This document shows positions 25,629 to 34,762 of a stretch of 64,000 nucleotides of DNA, one piece after another. Origin of the DNA: Hyphomicrobium sp. (GTDB taxonomy: Bacteria; Pseudomonadota; Alphaproteobacteria; Rhizobiales; Hyphomicrobiaceae). Position numbers and translations under genes: made by a program. Location of the stretch: NCBI GenBank assembly GCA_013141015.1, contig JABFRT010000025.1, positions 1-64,000 of the forward strand, given 5' to 3'. Each line of letters begins with the position of its first letter. Positions within the stretch are counted from its first letter, which is position 1. Below the pieces are notes generated by a model that saw nothing but the letters and a program-made list of their open reading frames with translations, searched no databases and was not told the DNA's origin.

Positions 25629-28160
25629 TTAGAAGCGCACGGTCACGCCCGCATACAGTGAGCGGCCCACACCTGGAACATTGTCCTTGTCCTGGCGTCC
25701 GCCGAGGCTCGGCAGCCGGTTGCCCATCGTTGGTTCGATGTAGTGGCCGCCAAGCGGATGCTCGAAATAGGTGTCGAACAGGTTTTCGACGCCCAAGTCA
25801 AAGCGGACGCCGCCGGTGTCATACGCTGTGCGCAGATTGACGAGCGCATAGCCAGCGGTTTCCAGTTCGTTGCGCGTGGTATCGACGTTGCGCTTTCCAC
25901 CGACGAGATCGAGTTCTATCGCACTCGTCCATCCGCCAAGGGCGTGCGTTAGGCTCAGGCGGCCATTCAGCGGCATCATATGATAGAGGCTGACGCCGGT
26001 GTCCGCGTTTTCGCCGTGCACGTAGCCTGCAACGCCTGTCAGCGCGAACCGCCCAAATGCCGGGCTGACGGCGAGAGGCATTGATCCGGAAATGTTGACG
26101 CCGTAGAGTTCCGCGTCGTGATTGGCGAATTGCAGATTGACGAACCCGGCATGCGCCGTGCCCATCGAGTTTCCGAGTTTGCGAACGCCAATGTAGTCCT
26201 GCACATAAGTGTAGTACGGCGTGACCTTGAAGTTCCAATCGCCGTTTTTGCGGTCGTGCCATCCAGCCGTCAGGCTAACGGTATGCGCGGTCTCGGAGTC
26301 AAGATCGAGATTGCCGGTGTAGCCGTTGCCATCGCCGAACCAGCCGATCATGTTCATGGCCATTTGCGCGGGCGGTTTGCTCCATGCGTATCGCTCGTAC
26401 AAGTTTGGTGCTCGCGATTTCATGGCATAGCCGAGTTCGAACATGCTGGCGTTATCGGGTTCAAAGCGGGTGAGCGCGGTAACGTCGATGTTGTTGTCGG
26501 TGCGGGAATGATTGCGGGCGTTGAAGGCCGCAGCGTCTCCGGCATACACCCCGACGTTCATGGGCATGCCGCCCATCATCGAGACGTTGGTCGGGTTTGG
26601 TGCGTTGTTGTAGCCCTGCACATTTCCGGTATCCATCCACACCGCGTCGTGGCGTATGCCGAGAAGTGTGCTGAGCGCGCGGTCCCACTGCTTTTCCCAT
26701 TCGATGAACGTGCCCACGCGATTGCGGGTTGCATCGTTCAGCGTGATGTAGGTGTTGGGCCCCATCATCGAGGGCATCATGCCGCCCATCGTCGCCGGCC
26801 ACCAATCGTCAAGCGATTGATGATGGAACTCGTTGCCGACGCGGATGAGGTCGCTATCCGATACGTCGATTTCGGCTTTGACGGAGTATCCGGCATCGCT
26901 GCCATCGGTCAGCATCGGCATTTGGCGCGGATTGGCCGTGTTGTATTTCTTGTCGTCGAGGAAGTTCATTTCGTGATCGACGCTATGATAGAACGCGCGC
27001 GCGTCGAGCTTGCCCCAGCCGGATTTGCCGACATACCGGGTGTTCAGATGCCAACTCTCGTTGTTGACCATATCCATGCGCTGGTTGACGAAACCTTGGT
27101 AGGGAATGTACTGCACGCCGCCCTGCACGATGAACAGATCGCCGCCGTTGCGGACCGACAATTGCACATTGTGGTTCTGGGCTTCGTATTCGGTCGAGGC
27201 AATCTCGCGGCCGCGGCCATCATCGTAGTTATTGGCACGCGACCATGCGCCCGCATAGTTGACAGCAACGTTCTGGCTTGCGGCGCTGGCCGTTGCCGAG
27301 GTCGAGATGCCGTCGCCATTGGAGCGGTAGTACCCGGAAATGCTACCATGGGTTTCAACACTGCCACCCGAAGCCGAAAAGCGCGGTGGCAGGCTTTCGA
27401 CGATCACCGTGCCGCCAAGGCTGTCGCCGCCCTTTGAGACGGGCGTCACGCCGCTCAGAACTTCGATGCTCCCGACCTGCGCCGGGTCGGTATAGGAAAG
27501 CGGCGGGTTCATGTGATTGGCGCACGCGGACGAGACCACCATGCCGTTCAGCATTACGCGCACGCGGTCATCGTTCATGCCGTTGATCGCAGGAAGGCCT
27601 GATACGCCACCCGCCTGATAGATGCTGACGCCGGGCGCATTTTTCAACAGCTGCGCAGTATCGTTGGACGCCGGGCGCTGCTGCTCGATCACTGGCGCGC
27701 CGATGACGGTAGCGTTGGCCGGTACCGCGAGGCCTGTGTTGCCGACGCCATCGTCAGTTGGGTTAGGCTGCACTTCAACCACCGTTTCCGGTGGCGGTAG
27801 GGATTGATACTGCTCGCTTTGTTTTTCAGGCTTGGCTTTCACCACCGCGGGCTTTGGCGCACTCGACGATATTTTCTTCTTCTTCGTCTTCACGGCCGGC
27901 GCCGGTTCACTCTCCGCGACGGCCGGTTGCGCTTTGGGCTTGGGCTTTGGAGCCGCGACGGGTGCGGGCTGCGGTTTTGCCGCCGGCTGCTGGATAACTT
28001 TCACTTCCGGTAGTGATGGTGCTGCCTGCGCCGCGGGTGCGGATTGCGTTGATGGCGCTGATTGCGCGCGCGCGTCTGGAAGGAAGAGGCTGAGCGCTGC
28101 CGTCGAGATGGCAATAGCGTAAGCCGCAGGCAACGCGCGGCGCATCGGATAGAGTGACAT
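25629..28160 (-). CDS. TonB-dependent copper receptor, OprC/NosA type
   Basis: An 843-residue outer-membrane receptor. A signal peptide (cleavage after DARA) is followed by a Pro/Lys/Ala-rich arm of about 80 residues, then the plug (TAQLLKNAPGVSIYQAGGVSG) and a 22-strand barrel ending in VTVRF. The copper ligands known from OprC are visible: CxxxM in SACANHM of the plug and HxM in VDHEMNF of the barrel. Outer loops are rich in Met (MGGMMPSMMGP, MMGGMPMN, MAMNM). It probably takes up copper. The ATG at 28160 follows AGGAGA. It lies downstream of a DUF2946 gene on the same strand with about 60 bases between, a pairing often seen with such receptors. Confidence 0.93.
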   Translation of the reverse strand: MSLYPMRRALPAAYAIAISTAALSLFLPDARAQSAPSTQSAPAAQAAPSLPEVKVIQQPAAKPQPAPVAAPKPKPKAQPAVAESEPAPAVKTKKKKISSSAPKPAVVKAKPEKQSEQYQSLPPPETVVEVQPNPTDDGVGNTGLAVPANATVIGAPVIEQQRPASNDTAQLLKNAPGVSIYQAGGVSGLPAINGMNDDRVRVMLNGMVVSSACANHMNPPLSYTDPAQVGSIEVLSGVTPVSKGGDSLGGTVIVESLPPRFSASGGSVETHGSISGYYRSNGDGISTSATASAASQNVAVNYAGAWSRANNYDDGRGREIASTEYEAQNHNVQLSVRNGGDLFIVQGGVQYIPYQGFVNQRMDMVNNESWHLNTRYVGKSGWGKLDARAFYHSVDHEMNFLDDKKYNTANPRQMPMLTDGSDAGYSVKAEIDVSDSDLIRVGNEFHHQSLDDWWPATMGGMMPSMMGPNTYITLNDATRNRVGTFIEWEKQWDRALSTLLGIRHDAVWMDTGNVQGYNNAPNPTNVSMMGGMPMNVGVYAGDAAAFNARNHSRTDNNIDVTALTRFEPDNASMFELGYAMKSRAPNLYERYAWSKPPAQMAMNMIGWFGDGNGYTGNLDLDSETAHTVSLTAGWHDRKNGDWNFKVTPYYTYVQDYIGVRKLGNSMGTAHAGFVNLQFANHDAELYGVNISGSMPLAVSPAFGRFALTGVAGYVHGENADTGVSLYHMMPLNGRLSLTHALGGWTSAIELDLVGGKRNVDTTRNELETAGYALVNLRTAYDTGGVRFDLGVENLFDTYFEHPLGGHYIEPTMGNRLPSLGGRQDKDNVPGVGRSLYAGVTVRF

Positions 28161-28223
28161 ATCGAGAGTCTCCTGAAGGCGTGATCGTGGCGTGGAAAGC
28201 CCACACCCGGACAAACGGCGAGG

Positions 28224-28646
28224 TCAGGAGATGGCAGGTGGCGCGCGTGAACCAAGCACGGGGCCCGCGCGGGCGGGCGGCAAAAGCGTGTGCCGCGCCG
28301 GATAGAAAGGCACGATGTCAAACACCGGCGGCGTGATCATTGAGGCGCTATGATGCGCGCCGGCGATGGCCACGGAATTGGCGGAAAAGGCACACGGCTG
28401 ATCGTTGCCCGGCGATAATTTTTGCGGTTCGCCATCGGTTGCAGTGCCGCTGTCATCAAGGATAGCGATGGAATGACTACTGCCGGATGAGCAGATAACG
28501 ATTTTGAACACGCCGGCTGCGGCCGCGTCAGCGTCGGTCATGAACCCGTTGGGAATGAGTGCCCGCAGGCAAAGTACGAACACCAACAGCCGGGCTGCCA
28601 GATGCCGCCACGAGCCATACGCTGAGACAGTCCTTCCGACGCGCAT
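28224..28646 (-). CDS. DUF2946 family protein, upstream of the copper receptor
   Basis: A 140-residue exported or membrane-anchored protein. The N-terminal hydrophobic segment LAARLLVFVLCLRALIPNGFM is typical of DUF2946, followed by a short segment with a single Cys (KIVICSSG), a Cys in DQPCAFS, and a His pair with Met (AHHSASM). Known DUF2946 genes commonly lie beside copper receptors, though their role is not known. The ATG at 28646 has AAGG upstream; the longer open frame to 28928 has no family sequence. It probably forms an operon with the receptor. Confidence 0.82.
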   Translation of the reverse strand: MRVGRTVSAYGSWRHLAARLLVFVLCLRALIPNGFMTDADAAAAGVFKIVICSSGSSHSIAILDDSGTATDGEPQKLSPGNDQPCAFSANSVAIAGAHHSASMITPPVFDIVPFYPARHTLLPPARAGPVLGSRAPPAIS

Positions 28647-28958
28647 TGCAAAACCTTGATCGAATGCTGGACCGAGATCCCGCCAGCAATTGAATTCTGC
28701 ATTTAGGTCATAAACTCTGCGAACTGTTTTGCAATCGGCCCTAGCCGCCCCCAGACTTGGTCGTGGCGTGATGTTGCAGAAGTGCCGATCAACGTTGATC
28801 GCCATCAGAAGCGCATCAGCTGCCGATTGATGTCTATCAATCGTTTTGCAGAGCCACGCGACCAACCGTTGGGCAGTGCTTTGAATTGTCATCTGGGCGT
28901 AATGCAAACACGCAGACGCTGGCTGCATTTGATTTTACGTTTGTGTGCGTCGCCGGCG
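28647..28958. other. Region upstream of the copper-receptor operon
   Basis: About 310 bases between the DUF2946 start and the stop of the quinone oxidoreductase gene, both on the minus strand. It is more AT-rich than its neighbours near 28690-28740 and probably carries the operon promoter. I find no clear metal-regulator box by eye. Confidence 0.4.
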
Positions 28959-29987
28959 CTACGCAACCCTGAGAACGATTTTGCCGATGTGCCGGCTGCT
29001 CTCCATGCGGGCGTGGGCTTGTGCGGCGTCGGCGAGCGCGAACGTGCTGTCTATCGGCACATGGATTTGGCCGCTGACGATAAGCGGCAGAACCTTGGCC
29101 CCAACAGCCTGCGCAATTTGGGCTTTGACGTCTGCTGAACGGATACGCAGCGTGGACCCCGTGATCGTCAACCGCTTCAGCATAACCCGCATGAAATCGA
29201 CCGTTGCGCTCGAGCCCTTTTGATAAGCGATGTTGACCATGCGGCCGTCATCGGCGAGCGAGCGGATGTTGCGCTCGATGTAGTCGCCACCGACCATATC
29301 CAAGATCACGTCAACACCCTTGCCTGCGGTCTCGGCTTTGATGATTTCGGCAAAGTCTTCTGTTGCGTAGTTGATGGCACGGTCTGCGCCGAGTTTGACG
29401 CAGGCTTCGCACTTCTCTGGCGATCCGGCGGTCGCGTAAACCGTTGCGCCGAAGGCCTTGGCCAGTTGGATCGCGGTCACGCCGATGCCGCTGCTGCCGC
29501 CGTGGATCAAAAACTTTTCGCCGGCCTTCAACCCGCCGCGCTCGAACACGTTGTGCCAGACGGTGAAGAAGGTCTCGGGGATAGCGGCGGCCGTTTCGAA
29601 CGATAGGGCCGCGGGCTTGGCAAGAGTAGAGCGCTCGTCAGCCACGCAGTAGGGCGCGTATCCGCCGCCGTTGACGAGTGCCATCACAGCGTCGCCAACC
29701 TTGAAGCGCGTGCACCCGGCCCCGAGCGCTGCAATGGTGCCTGCAACTTCAAGCCCCGGCAATTCGGAATGGCCCTTTGGCGCGGGATAGAGACCCTTGC
29801 GCTGCAAAACGTCGGGCCGGTTGACGCCGGCGGCGTGGACGGCAATCAGAATTTCGCGCTCGCCCGGCAGCGGCACAGGCAACTCGGTCAACTTTAAAAC
29901 TTCAGGCCCGCCTTTGCCGGAAATCGCAATTGCCGTCATTGTGGTGGGGACTGTGGTCATGGCGCGCGGTCTCATATTCTGTGACAT
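28959..29987 (-). CDS. NAD(P)H quinone oxidoreductase, PIG3 type (zinc-free MDR)
   Basis: A 342-residue medium-chain reductase. It lacks the catalytic zinc residues of alcohol dehydrogenases. Marks are VNRPDVLQRKGLYPAPKG at the N-terminus, the LPGLEVAG segment, IPETFFTVWHNVF, the nucleotide loop HGGSSGIGVTAIQLA, and the ending HIGKIVLRV, the pattern of p53-inducible-gene-3 type quinone reductases. It is likely cytosolic. Starts at 29987, 29960 or 29939 are possible; none has a strong binding site. Confidence 0.88.
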   Translation of the reverse strand: MSQNMRPRAMTTVPTTMTAIAISGKGGPEVLKLTELPVPLPGEREILIAVHAAGVNRPDVLQRKGLYPAPKGHSELPGLEVAGTIAALGAGCTRFKVGDAVMALVNGGGYAPYCVADERSTLAKPAALSFETAAAIPETFFTVWHNVFERGGLKAGEKFLIHGGSSGIGVTAIQLAKAFGATVYATAGSPEKCEACVKLGADRAINYATEDFAEIIKAETAGKGVDVILDMVGGDYIERNIRSLADDGRMVNIAYQKGSSATVDFMRVMLKRLTITGSTLRIRSADVKAQIAQAVGAKVLPLIVSGQIHVPIDSTFALADAAQAHARMESSRHIGKIVLRVA

Positions 29988-30105
29988 TGATCATCCGTCA
30001 TACAAGGCGGCGGCGGTTCCGCCCAGGGGCCACGCGGCGGTTGAGTGAGACGTCACGCCGCGCTTAACTGCGTGTGCGATAGAGTTCCCAAAAATGGAGA
30101 ACCCG

Positions 30106-30294
30106 ATGGACTGGGACGACGCATTGCCAAAGCCGAAACCTCAAGCCGCAATCGGCGATAATCTGGCTACGTTGTCAGTCTCGGAATTAGAGGCACGCAT
30201 CGCGGCGTTCGCCTCCGAGATCGAGCGCGTCAAAGCGGAGCTTGAAAAAAAACGCGCACACGAGGCGGCGGCCGCTGCACTTTTCAAACGTTGA
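30106..30294 (+). CDS. DUF1192 family small protein
   Basis: A 62-residue protein with the DUF1192 pattern: MDWDDALPKPK, then LATLSVSELEARIAAFASEI and a charged coiled coil ending in ALFKR. The ATG at 30106 has GGAG six bases upstream, better than the ATG at 30094. The function of the family is not known. It is conserved near rcdA in Rhizobiales. Confidence 0.8.
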   Translation: MDWDDALPKPKPQAAIGDNLATLSVSELEARIAAFASEIERVKAELEKKRAHEAAAAALFKR

Positions 30295-30460
30295 TAAGCC
30301 GTTGCGGCAAAGCCTTCACATTGAAAGACAATCGATGGAGGCCCATTAAAATGTTAATGCCATGCGTGCTGCGGAAGGGCTGCAAAAAATGAAGATGCAT
30401 CTCTGCCGTGCGGGGCAGCGCTTTACACTTCATTAAATATACCGGCGCATCCTGCTCTGA

Positions 30461-30556
30461 GTTCAGACATCTGAACCAGCGGCGGCACTTGGTGCTGCTG
30501 TGTTTGACGCCTCCCTGTTGACTTTCGAGCCGCTCCGCAAGGGCGGCTCTTTTTTT
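30461..30556 (+). ncRNA. suhB/MmgR (alpha-r8)-like small RNA with its own terminator
   Basis: The stretch is non-coding and has the layout of the rhizobial suhB RNA (MmgR in Sinorhizobium). A short hairpin gttcag-acat-ctgaac (30461-30476) is followed by a stem of about 10 pairs around gcac-ttg-gtgc. Next comes a single-stranded region with gacgcctccctgttgac (CCUCCC, able to pair with ribosome binding sites), then a Rho-independent terminator gagccgc / gcggctc with seven T (30527-30556). In known species the RNA acts on mRNAs with Hfq and limits polyhydroxybutyrate. The family call is from memory of the pattern; the exact 5' end is not known. Confidence 0.6.
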
Positions 30557-30661
30557 GCATTGTCCACAAGTATGCCGCACGATGCCCCGTTTTGAGCCTT
30601 GTTGTTAACTATGGTGCGTTACGGTGAAGTCGTGGTATTGGTAAGCATTGGGTGAGTTATT

Positions 30662-31228
30662 GTGTCGTTGAGGGTCATGAGTACAGGGTCTCGCGTAGAC
30701 AGCGCGCTAAATAGCGGCGCTACAACCGTCTCCTTCGGTGAGCGGTTTCAATCGTCTGAACAATTCGATCACATCTTCAAGGAAGGCATGGCGCTGGTTG
30801 AGCGCACGGCCGCGTATCTTGATGGTCCTGGCCGCAAGGAAGCCAAGGGCCTGACAGGTGGCACCGGCGTGCTCTACGCGACCGAAAGCATGCGTTTGAC
30901 AACGCGGCTTCTTGATCTCGCGTCTTGGCTGCTGATCCGCCGCGCCTTGAAAGAAGGTGAGATCGGTGAAGAGGAAGCCGCGCGCAAACGCCGCCGCATT
31001 AAGTTGCAGGCCTTCGGGCGTCCGTCGCATGTCAAAGATTTCGCAACGCTGCCTGAGGGTTTGCGCGGCCTGATCGAAGAAAGCTTTGCCATGCACGACC
31101 GCATCAACCAGCTTGACCGCGCCATGAGTAGCGCACGCGATCCGGATCAAGCGCCCGAGCGTCCGAGCAATCCGGTGGCCCAGCAGATGGGCATGCTGGA
31201 GCGGGCTTTTGCCTCAAAGCTCAGCTAA
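30662..31228 (+). CDS. rcdA: RcdA / DUF1465 family protein (regulator of CtrA degradation)
   Basis: A 188-residue all-helical protein of DUF1465, the family of Caulobacter RcdA, an adaptor that helps ClpXP degrade CtrA during the cell cycle. Family marks are FGERFQSSEQFDHIFKEGM, YLDGPGR and the helix ATESMRLTTRLLDLASWLL, then a disordered C-terminus with Pro. The first start is a GTG at 30662; the ATG at 30677 is equally good. A shared terminator separates it from the convergent rpmE. Confidence 0.82.
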   Translation: MSLRVMSTGSRVDSALNSGATTVSFGERFQSSEQFDHIFKEGMALVERTAAYLDGPGRKEAKGLTGGTGVLYATESMRLTTRLLDLASWLLIRRALKEGEIGEEEAARKRRRIKLQAFGRPSHVKDFATLPEGLRGLIEESFAMHDRINQLDRAMSSARDPDQAPERPSNPVAQQMGMLERAFASKLS

Positions 31229-31252
31229 GCTGACCGCGAAAATCGAGACACT

Positions 31253-31285
31253 AAAAAAGGCCCGGAGTTCTCCGGGCCTTTTTGT
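31253..31285. terminator. Bidirectional terminator between rcdA and rpmE
   Basis: A 10-base perfect stem (aaggcccgga / tccgggcctt, 31257-31280) with loop gttc has an A-run before and a T-run after it, so it can end transcription from both convergent genes. Confidence 0.9.
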
Positions 31286-31314
31286 TGGTTCGCCAAAGAA
31301 GCGAAAAAGCCAAA

Positions 31315-31536
31315 TTAGAGGAAGCCTTCGAACTTCTTCTTGAAGCGCGTAAGGCGGCCGCCGCGGTCCATCAGCTTGGTATCGCCGCCCGTCCATGCTG
31401 GGTGGGTGGTCGGATCGATATCGAGGGTCAGCGTGTCGCCCTCTTTGCCGTAGGTCGAATAGGTCGTGAAGTGGGTGCCATCGGTCATAACCACCTTGAT
31501 CTGGTGGTAGTCCGGGTGGATGTCTGCTTTGCTCAT
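31315..31536 (-). CDS. rpmE: 50S ribosomal protein L31
   Basis: A 73-residue ribosomal protein. It reads [20 protein letters not shown], then HPAWTGG and the basic end [13 protein letters not shown]. The CxxC zinc ligands of some L31 proteins are absent, as is usual in alphaproteobacteria. It is a single gene, convergent with rcdA. Confidence 0.95.
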   Translation of the reverse strand: MSKADIHPDYHQIKVVMTDGTHFTTYSTYGKEGDTLTLDIDPTTHPAWTGGDTKLMDRGGRLTRFKKKFEGFL

Positions 31537-31883
31537 CGGAGACTGCCTGTTCTGGAATAAACCGTGCCGCCCGCGGGCCCATTTTCAGGGGAACCGGCGC
31601 TTCTTGCGACCACAACCGTCGTGATTTCGCCGTGTGTCTACCTGAGAAGGGGTTGGCGCACAAGCCCGGCCGTATTTTGTGGCTTGGGGGCCCATAGCGG
31701 CCCATTGCCGCCGTGGACCCGCAAAAAGGCAAGATGCTTGAGCCGGAACGCTCCGTCGGGCATGGTCCGGCTCAGCAATTTCGGGGTAAGAGCCCTTAAG
31801 ATCTACAGATGGCAGGCATAGTCCTGCTGGCCAGCGCCCGATCGGGCCTGGCACGAGCCAACGGTGAGGCGATCCAAGACCCA

Positions 31884-33698
31884 ATGACCGAGAAAACCCT
31901 GAACGCGCCTGTTGCTCCGGCAGAGACGGCCAACGGCGATAAAAAGCGCCGCTCGCTGCGCCCGCTGCTGACGCTCAGTCCGCTGATCCTGAAATACAAA
32001 GGCATGCTGGCGGTGGCCCTGTCGGCTATGGTGGTCTCAGCCATCGCCATGCTTGCCGTGCCGCTGGCCGTCCGCCGTATGATCGACAACGGCTTTACAG
32101 CCTCCAATCCTGGCCTGATCGATAGTTACTTCCTGACGCTGATCGGCATCGGCTTGATCATCGCCATTGCCAGTCCGTTGCGCATCTATTGCATCAACTG
32201 GCTCGGTGAGCGCGTGGTCGCGGATTTGCGCGCGCAAACCTTTGCCCATCTGGCGCGCCTCGGCCCGTCGTTTTTCGACGCCAATCATTCCGGCGAGATG
32301 ATGAGCCGGTTGACTGCGGACACCACGCAGATCAAAGCGGTCGCCGGTGTTGCCATCAGCTCTGCAGCCCGCAACCTGATCATGTTGGCCGGCGCCTTGG
32401 GCATGATGTTCGTCACGTCCACCAAGCTATCGTTGCTGGTGCTGATTGCCATTCCCGTGATTGTGCTGCCGATCGTCGGTTATGGCCGCTCGATCAGCAA
32501 GCTGTCGCGCCGCGCCCAGGACACGCTTGGTGAAGCGTCCGCCTATGCCGCTGAGAATTTGTCGGCGCATCGCACCATGCAGGCCTACGTCAACGAAGGC
32601 GCCGTCTCAAAGCGCTACTCGGAAGCGGTTGAAAAATCCTTTGATGCCGCACGCTCGCGCATGAAGGCGCGGGCCATGCTGACCGGCGTCGCGGTATTCC
32701 TGTCGGTTGCAAGTATTGTCGCCGTGTTGTGGTACGGCGCGTCTGCTGTGATTTCAGGCGAGATCACCAGCGGGCGTCTTGGCCAGTTTGTGTTGTACGC
32801 TTTGTTTGCGGCAGGCGCGCTGGGCGAAGTCTCTGAAGTCTGGGGCGAACTCAGCCAGGCAGCCGGCGCGACCGAGCGTTTAACTGAAATGCTGGCAACG
32901 GTTCCCGATATCCGTTCGCCGGAAAAGCCAACAGCCTTGCCATCGCCGCCGCTTGGTACGATAGCGTTTGAAGGCGTTTCGTTCGCTTATCCGAACCGCA
33001 AGGACGCGCAGGCCGTCGAAAACATTTCGTTCAAAGTTGGCAAGGGCGAGACAGTTGCTCTCGTCGGTGCGTCGGGCGCGGGCAAGAGTACGATCCTCAG
33101 CTTGCTCCTGCGTTTCTACGATCCGCAGTCGGGCACTGTGCGCGTTGATGGTATTGACGTGCGTCAAGCCGATGCCGATGCCGTGCGCCGCCGCATGGCG
33201 CTGGTGCCGCAAGACGTGGCGCTGTTCGCCGACACAGTCATTGAAAACATTAGCTACGGCACGCCCGGCGCGACGGAGGCCGATGTGCGCCGCGCGGCGG
33301 TTGCCGCCCAAGCCGACGAATTCATTCGTGTGCTTCCCGAAGGCTACAACACAAAGCTCGGTGAGCGCGGTGTGACGTTGTCCGGCGGTCAACGCCAGCG
33401 CATCGCCATAGCCCGCGCGGTTTTGAAAAATGCGCCGATCCTACTGCTGGACGAAGCCACCAGCGCGCTGGATGCCGAAAGCGAAGGCGCGGTGCAGCGG
33501 GCGCTCGAAGGCCTGATGGCCAACCGCACGACGCTGGTTATCGCCCATCGCTTGGCGACCGTGCAAAAGGCCGACCGCATCATCGTCATGGACAAGGGCC
33601 GCATTGTTGAAAGCGGCACACACGCTGAACTGGTGCGCAAGGGCGGCATCTATGCCCGCCTGGCTGAATTGCAGTTTGGCCGTGAAGCGGCGGAGTAG
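31884..33698 (+). CDS. ABC exporter with fused membrane and ATPase domains (MsbA-like)
   Basis: About 604 residues. Six membrane helices (from LILKYKGMLAVALSAMVV to the segment near LGQFVLYALFAAGALGEV) are followed by an ATPase domain with Walker A GASGAGKST, Q-loop VPQDVALF, signature LSGGQRQR, Walker B ILLLDEATSALD and the switch His in IAHRLATV. It works as a homodimer in the inner membrane. The substrate is unknown; lipids, peptides or drugs are all possible. The ATG at 31809 gives 25 extra residues that look unrelated, so the start at 31884 is preferred. A small membrane protein gene follows after 5 bases. Confidence 0.9.
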   Translation: MTEKTLNAPVAPAETANGDKKRRSLRPLLTLSPLILKYKGMLAVALSAMVVSAIAMLAVPLAVRRMIDNGFTASNPGLIDSYFLTLIGIGLIIAIASPLRIYCINWLGERVVADLRAQTFAHLARLGPSFFDANHSGEMMSRLTADTTQIKAVAGVAISSAARNLIMLAGALGMMFVTSTKLSLLVLIAIPVIVLPIVGYGRSISKLSRRAQDTLGEASAYAAENLSAHRTMQAYVNEGAVSKRYSEAVEKSFDAARSRMKARAMLTGVAVFLSVASIVAVLWYGASAVISGEITSGRLGQFVLYALFAAGALGEVSEVWGELSQAAGATERLTEMLATVPDIRSPEKPTALPSPPLGTIAFEGVSFAYPNRKDAQAVENISFKVGKGETVALVGASGAGKSTILSLLLRFYDPQSGTVRVDGIDVRQADADAVRRRMALVPQDVALFADTVIENISYGTPGATEADVRRAAVAAQADEFIRVLPEGYNTKLGERGVTLSGGQRQRIAIARAVLKNAPILLLDEATSALDAESEGAVQRALEGLMANRTTLVIAHRLATVQKADRIIVMDKGRIVESGTHAELVRKGGIYARLAELQFGREAAE

Positions 33699-33703
33699 GA
33701 CCC

Positions 33704-34090
33704 TTGGCAACTCCACCCGATGATTTTGGCCAGAGCCTGATCGGTATGCCGCTCATACAAGTTGGCTTTGTCGCGGCTGGCATTGCCTTGGTTTGGCGCG
33801 AATTGCGCGAATTGCCGGCGCGGGTTGACGGCGCTGTCAAAAGCGCCAAGCCCGGCGCGGCGCAGGATACGCGCCAAGCCGTGCTCGCAGCGTGCGTGAA
33901 AGTGCTTACCGGCAGCCTGATGATGGCGCTATTCGGTTTGACGCTTCTCGGCGTGACGGCCGGACTATGGCCGGCTGAAAAGGCGCTCAACAGCTTTGCG
34001 CTGCTGATGATCCCGGCGATTGCAGTGCTGGCTTATGTGTCGGCGATGGGTGTGCCAGATGGCGTTGCGCGTCTGCTTTTGAAAGAGTGA
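33704..34090 (+). CDS. Small membrane protein of unknown function, coupled to the ABC exporter
   Basis: A 128-residue protein from a TTG start, with three hydrophobic segments (IGMPLIQVGFVAAGIALVW, LTGSLMMALFGLTLLGVTAGL, FALLMIPAIAVLAYVSAMG). I do not recognise a family. Its start lies 5 bases after the stop of the ABC exporter gene, so it is probably in the same transcript. Confidence 0.7.
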   Translation: MATPPDDFGQSLIGMPLIQVGFVAAGIALVWRELRELPARVDGAVKSAKPGAAQDTRQAVLAACVKVLTGSLMMALFGLTLLGVTAGLWPAEKALNSFALLMIPAIAVLAYVSAMGVPDGVARLLLKE

Positions 34091-34233
34091 GTGCAACAGC
34101 TTAACGAATTGGGCGTAGCATCACACTGTTAACCTTTCCGGCTGGCCCCGAAGTTGCGTCTCGAAAGCCAGATACCGGCCGATTGTTTCAATTTGAAATA
34201 TCCGGCTGGTGTATCTGGACCCGAGGAGCCGCC

Positions 34234-34734
34234 ATGCAGTCCGCAACAAACTTCGCCGTACCAAATTTCGACGCTCATGCGCGCCCTGCACTTATTGATC
34301 TCTCGGCTTGGATCAGCGGATTGAGCTACGGCGCTGGGTTTCTTCTTGCAGGGCCCGCTGCCGTTGCGCATGCAGCTTTGTCCAATGGCGCTGTTGTGCC
34401 GGTGCTGGTTGCGGCTTACGTGGCATTTCTAGCAACCGTTCTGATCATTCAGCGCCATATGCGCCTATCGCTGCTGGCCAATACGTTTGGTTCACCGCAG
34501 CGGCTGGTGACGGGCGGCATTTTCCGCCTCTCCCGCAATCCAATCTACGTGGCGTTCTTCGTGCCGCTCGCATCGTTGGCGATCATTTCCCTGCCAGCTG
34601 CGATTGCCGCGAGCGCGCTTTATGTTGCCGCCATGAACGCAACCGTAATTTCCAAGGAAGAACGCGATCTTCGCGCAGCTTTTGGGGCCGAGTTTGAAAC
34701 CTACCTCGCAACCGTCCCGCGCTGGATTTTCTAA
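34234..34734 (+). CDS. Isoprenylcysteine methyltransferase-like membrane protein
   Basis: A 166-residue membrane protein with four hydrophobic segments. The C-terminal part has the PEMT/ICMT family pattern: LVTGGIFRLSRNPIYVAFF, then EERDLRAAFGAEFETYLATVPRWIF, where the RNP, the Glu pair and the final VPRW motif bind the S-adenosylmethionine cofactor. The substrate in bacteria is usually unknown. The ATG at 34234 is preferred over 34183, since the extra 17 residues are not family sequence. Confidence 0.82.
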   Translation: MQSATNFAVPNFDAHARPALIDLSAWISGLSYGAGFLLAGPAAVAHAALSNGAVVPVLVAAYVAFLATVLIIQRHMRLSLLANTFGSPQRLVTGGIFRLSRNPIYVAFFVPLASLAIISLPAAIAASALYVAAMNATVISKEERDLRAAFGAEFETYLATVPRWIF

Positions 34735-34762
34735 CGAGGCGTTCAGATCCCCGGGTCCGGCT

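Noticed and set aside
28782-29138. Plus-strand ORF upstream of the copper operon
   Set aside because: It is mostly the reverse of the quinone oxidoreductase gene and has no recognisable product.
30284-30580. A 98-residue minus-strand protein over the small RNA region
   Set aside because: No family pattern and no binding site; the stretch has clear RNA hairpins and a terminator on the plus strand.
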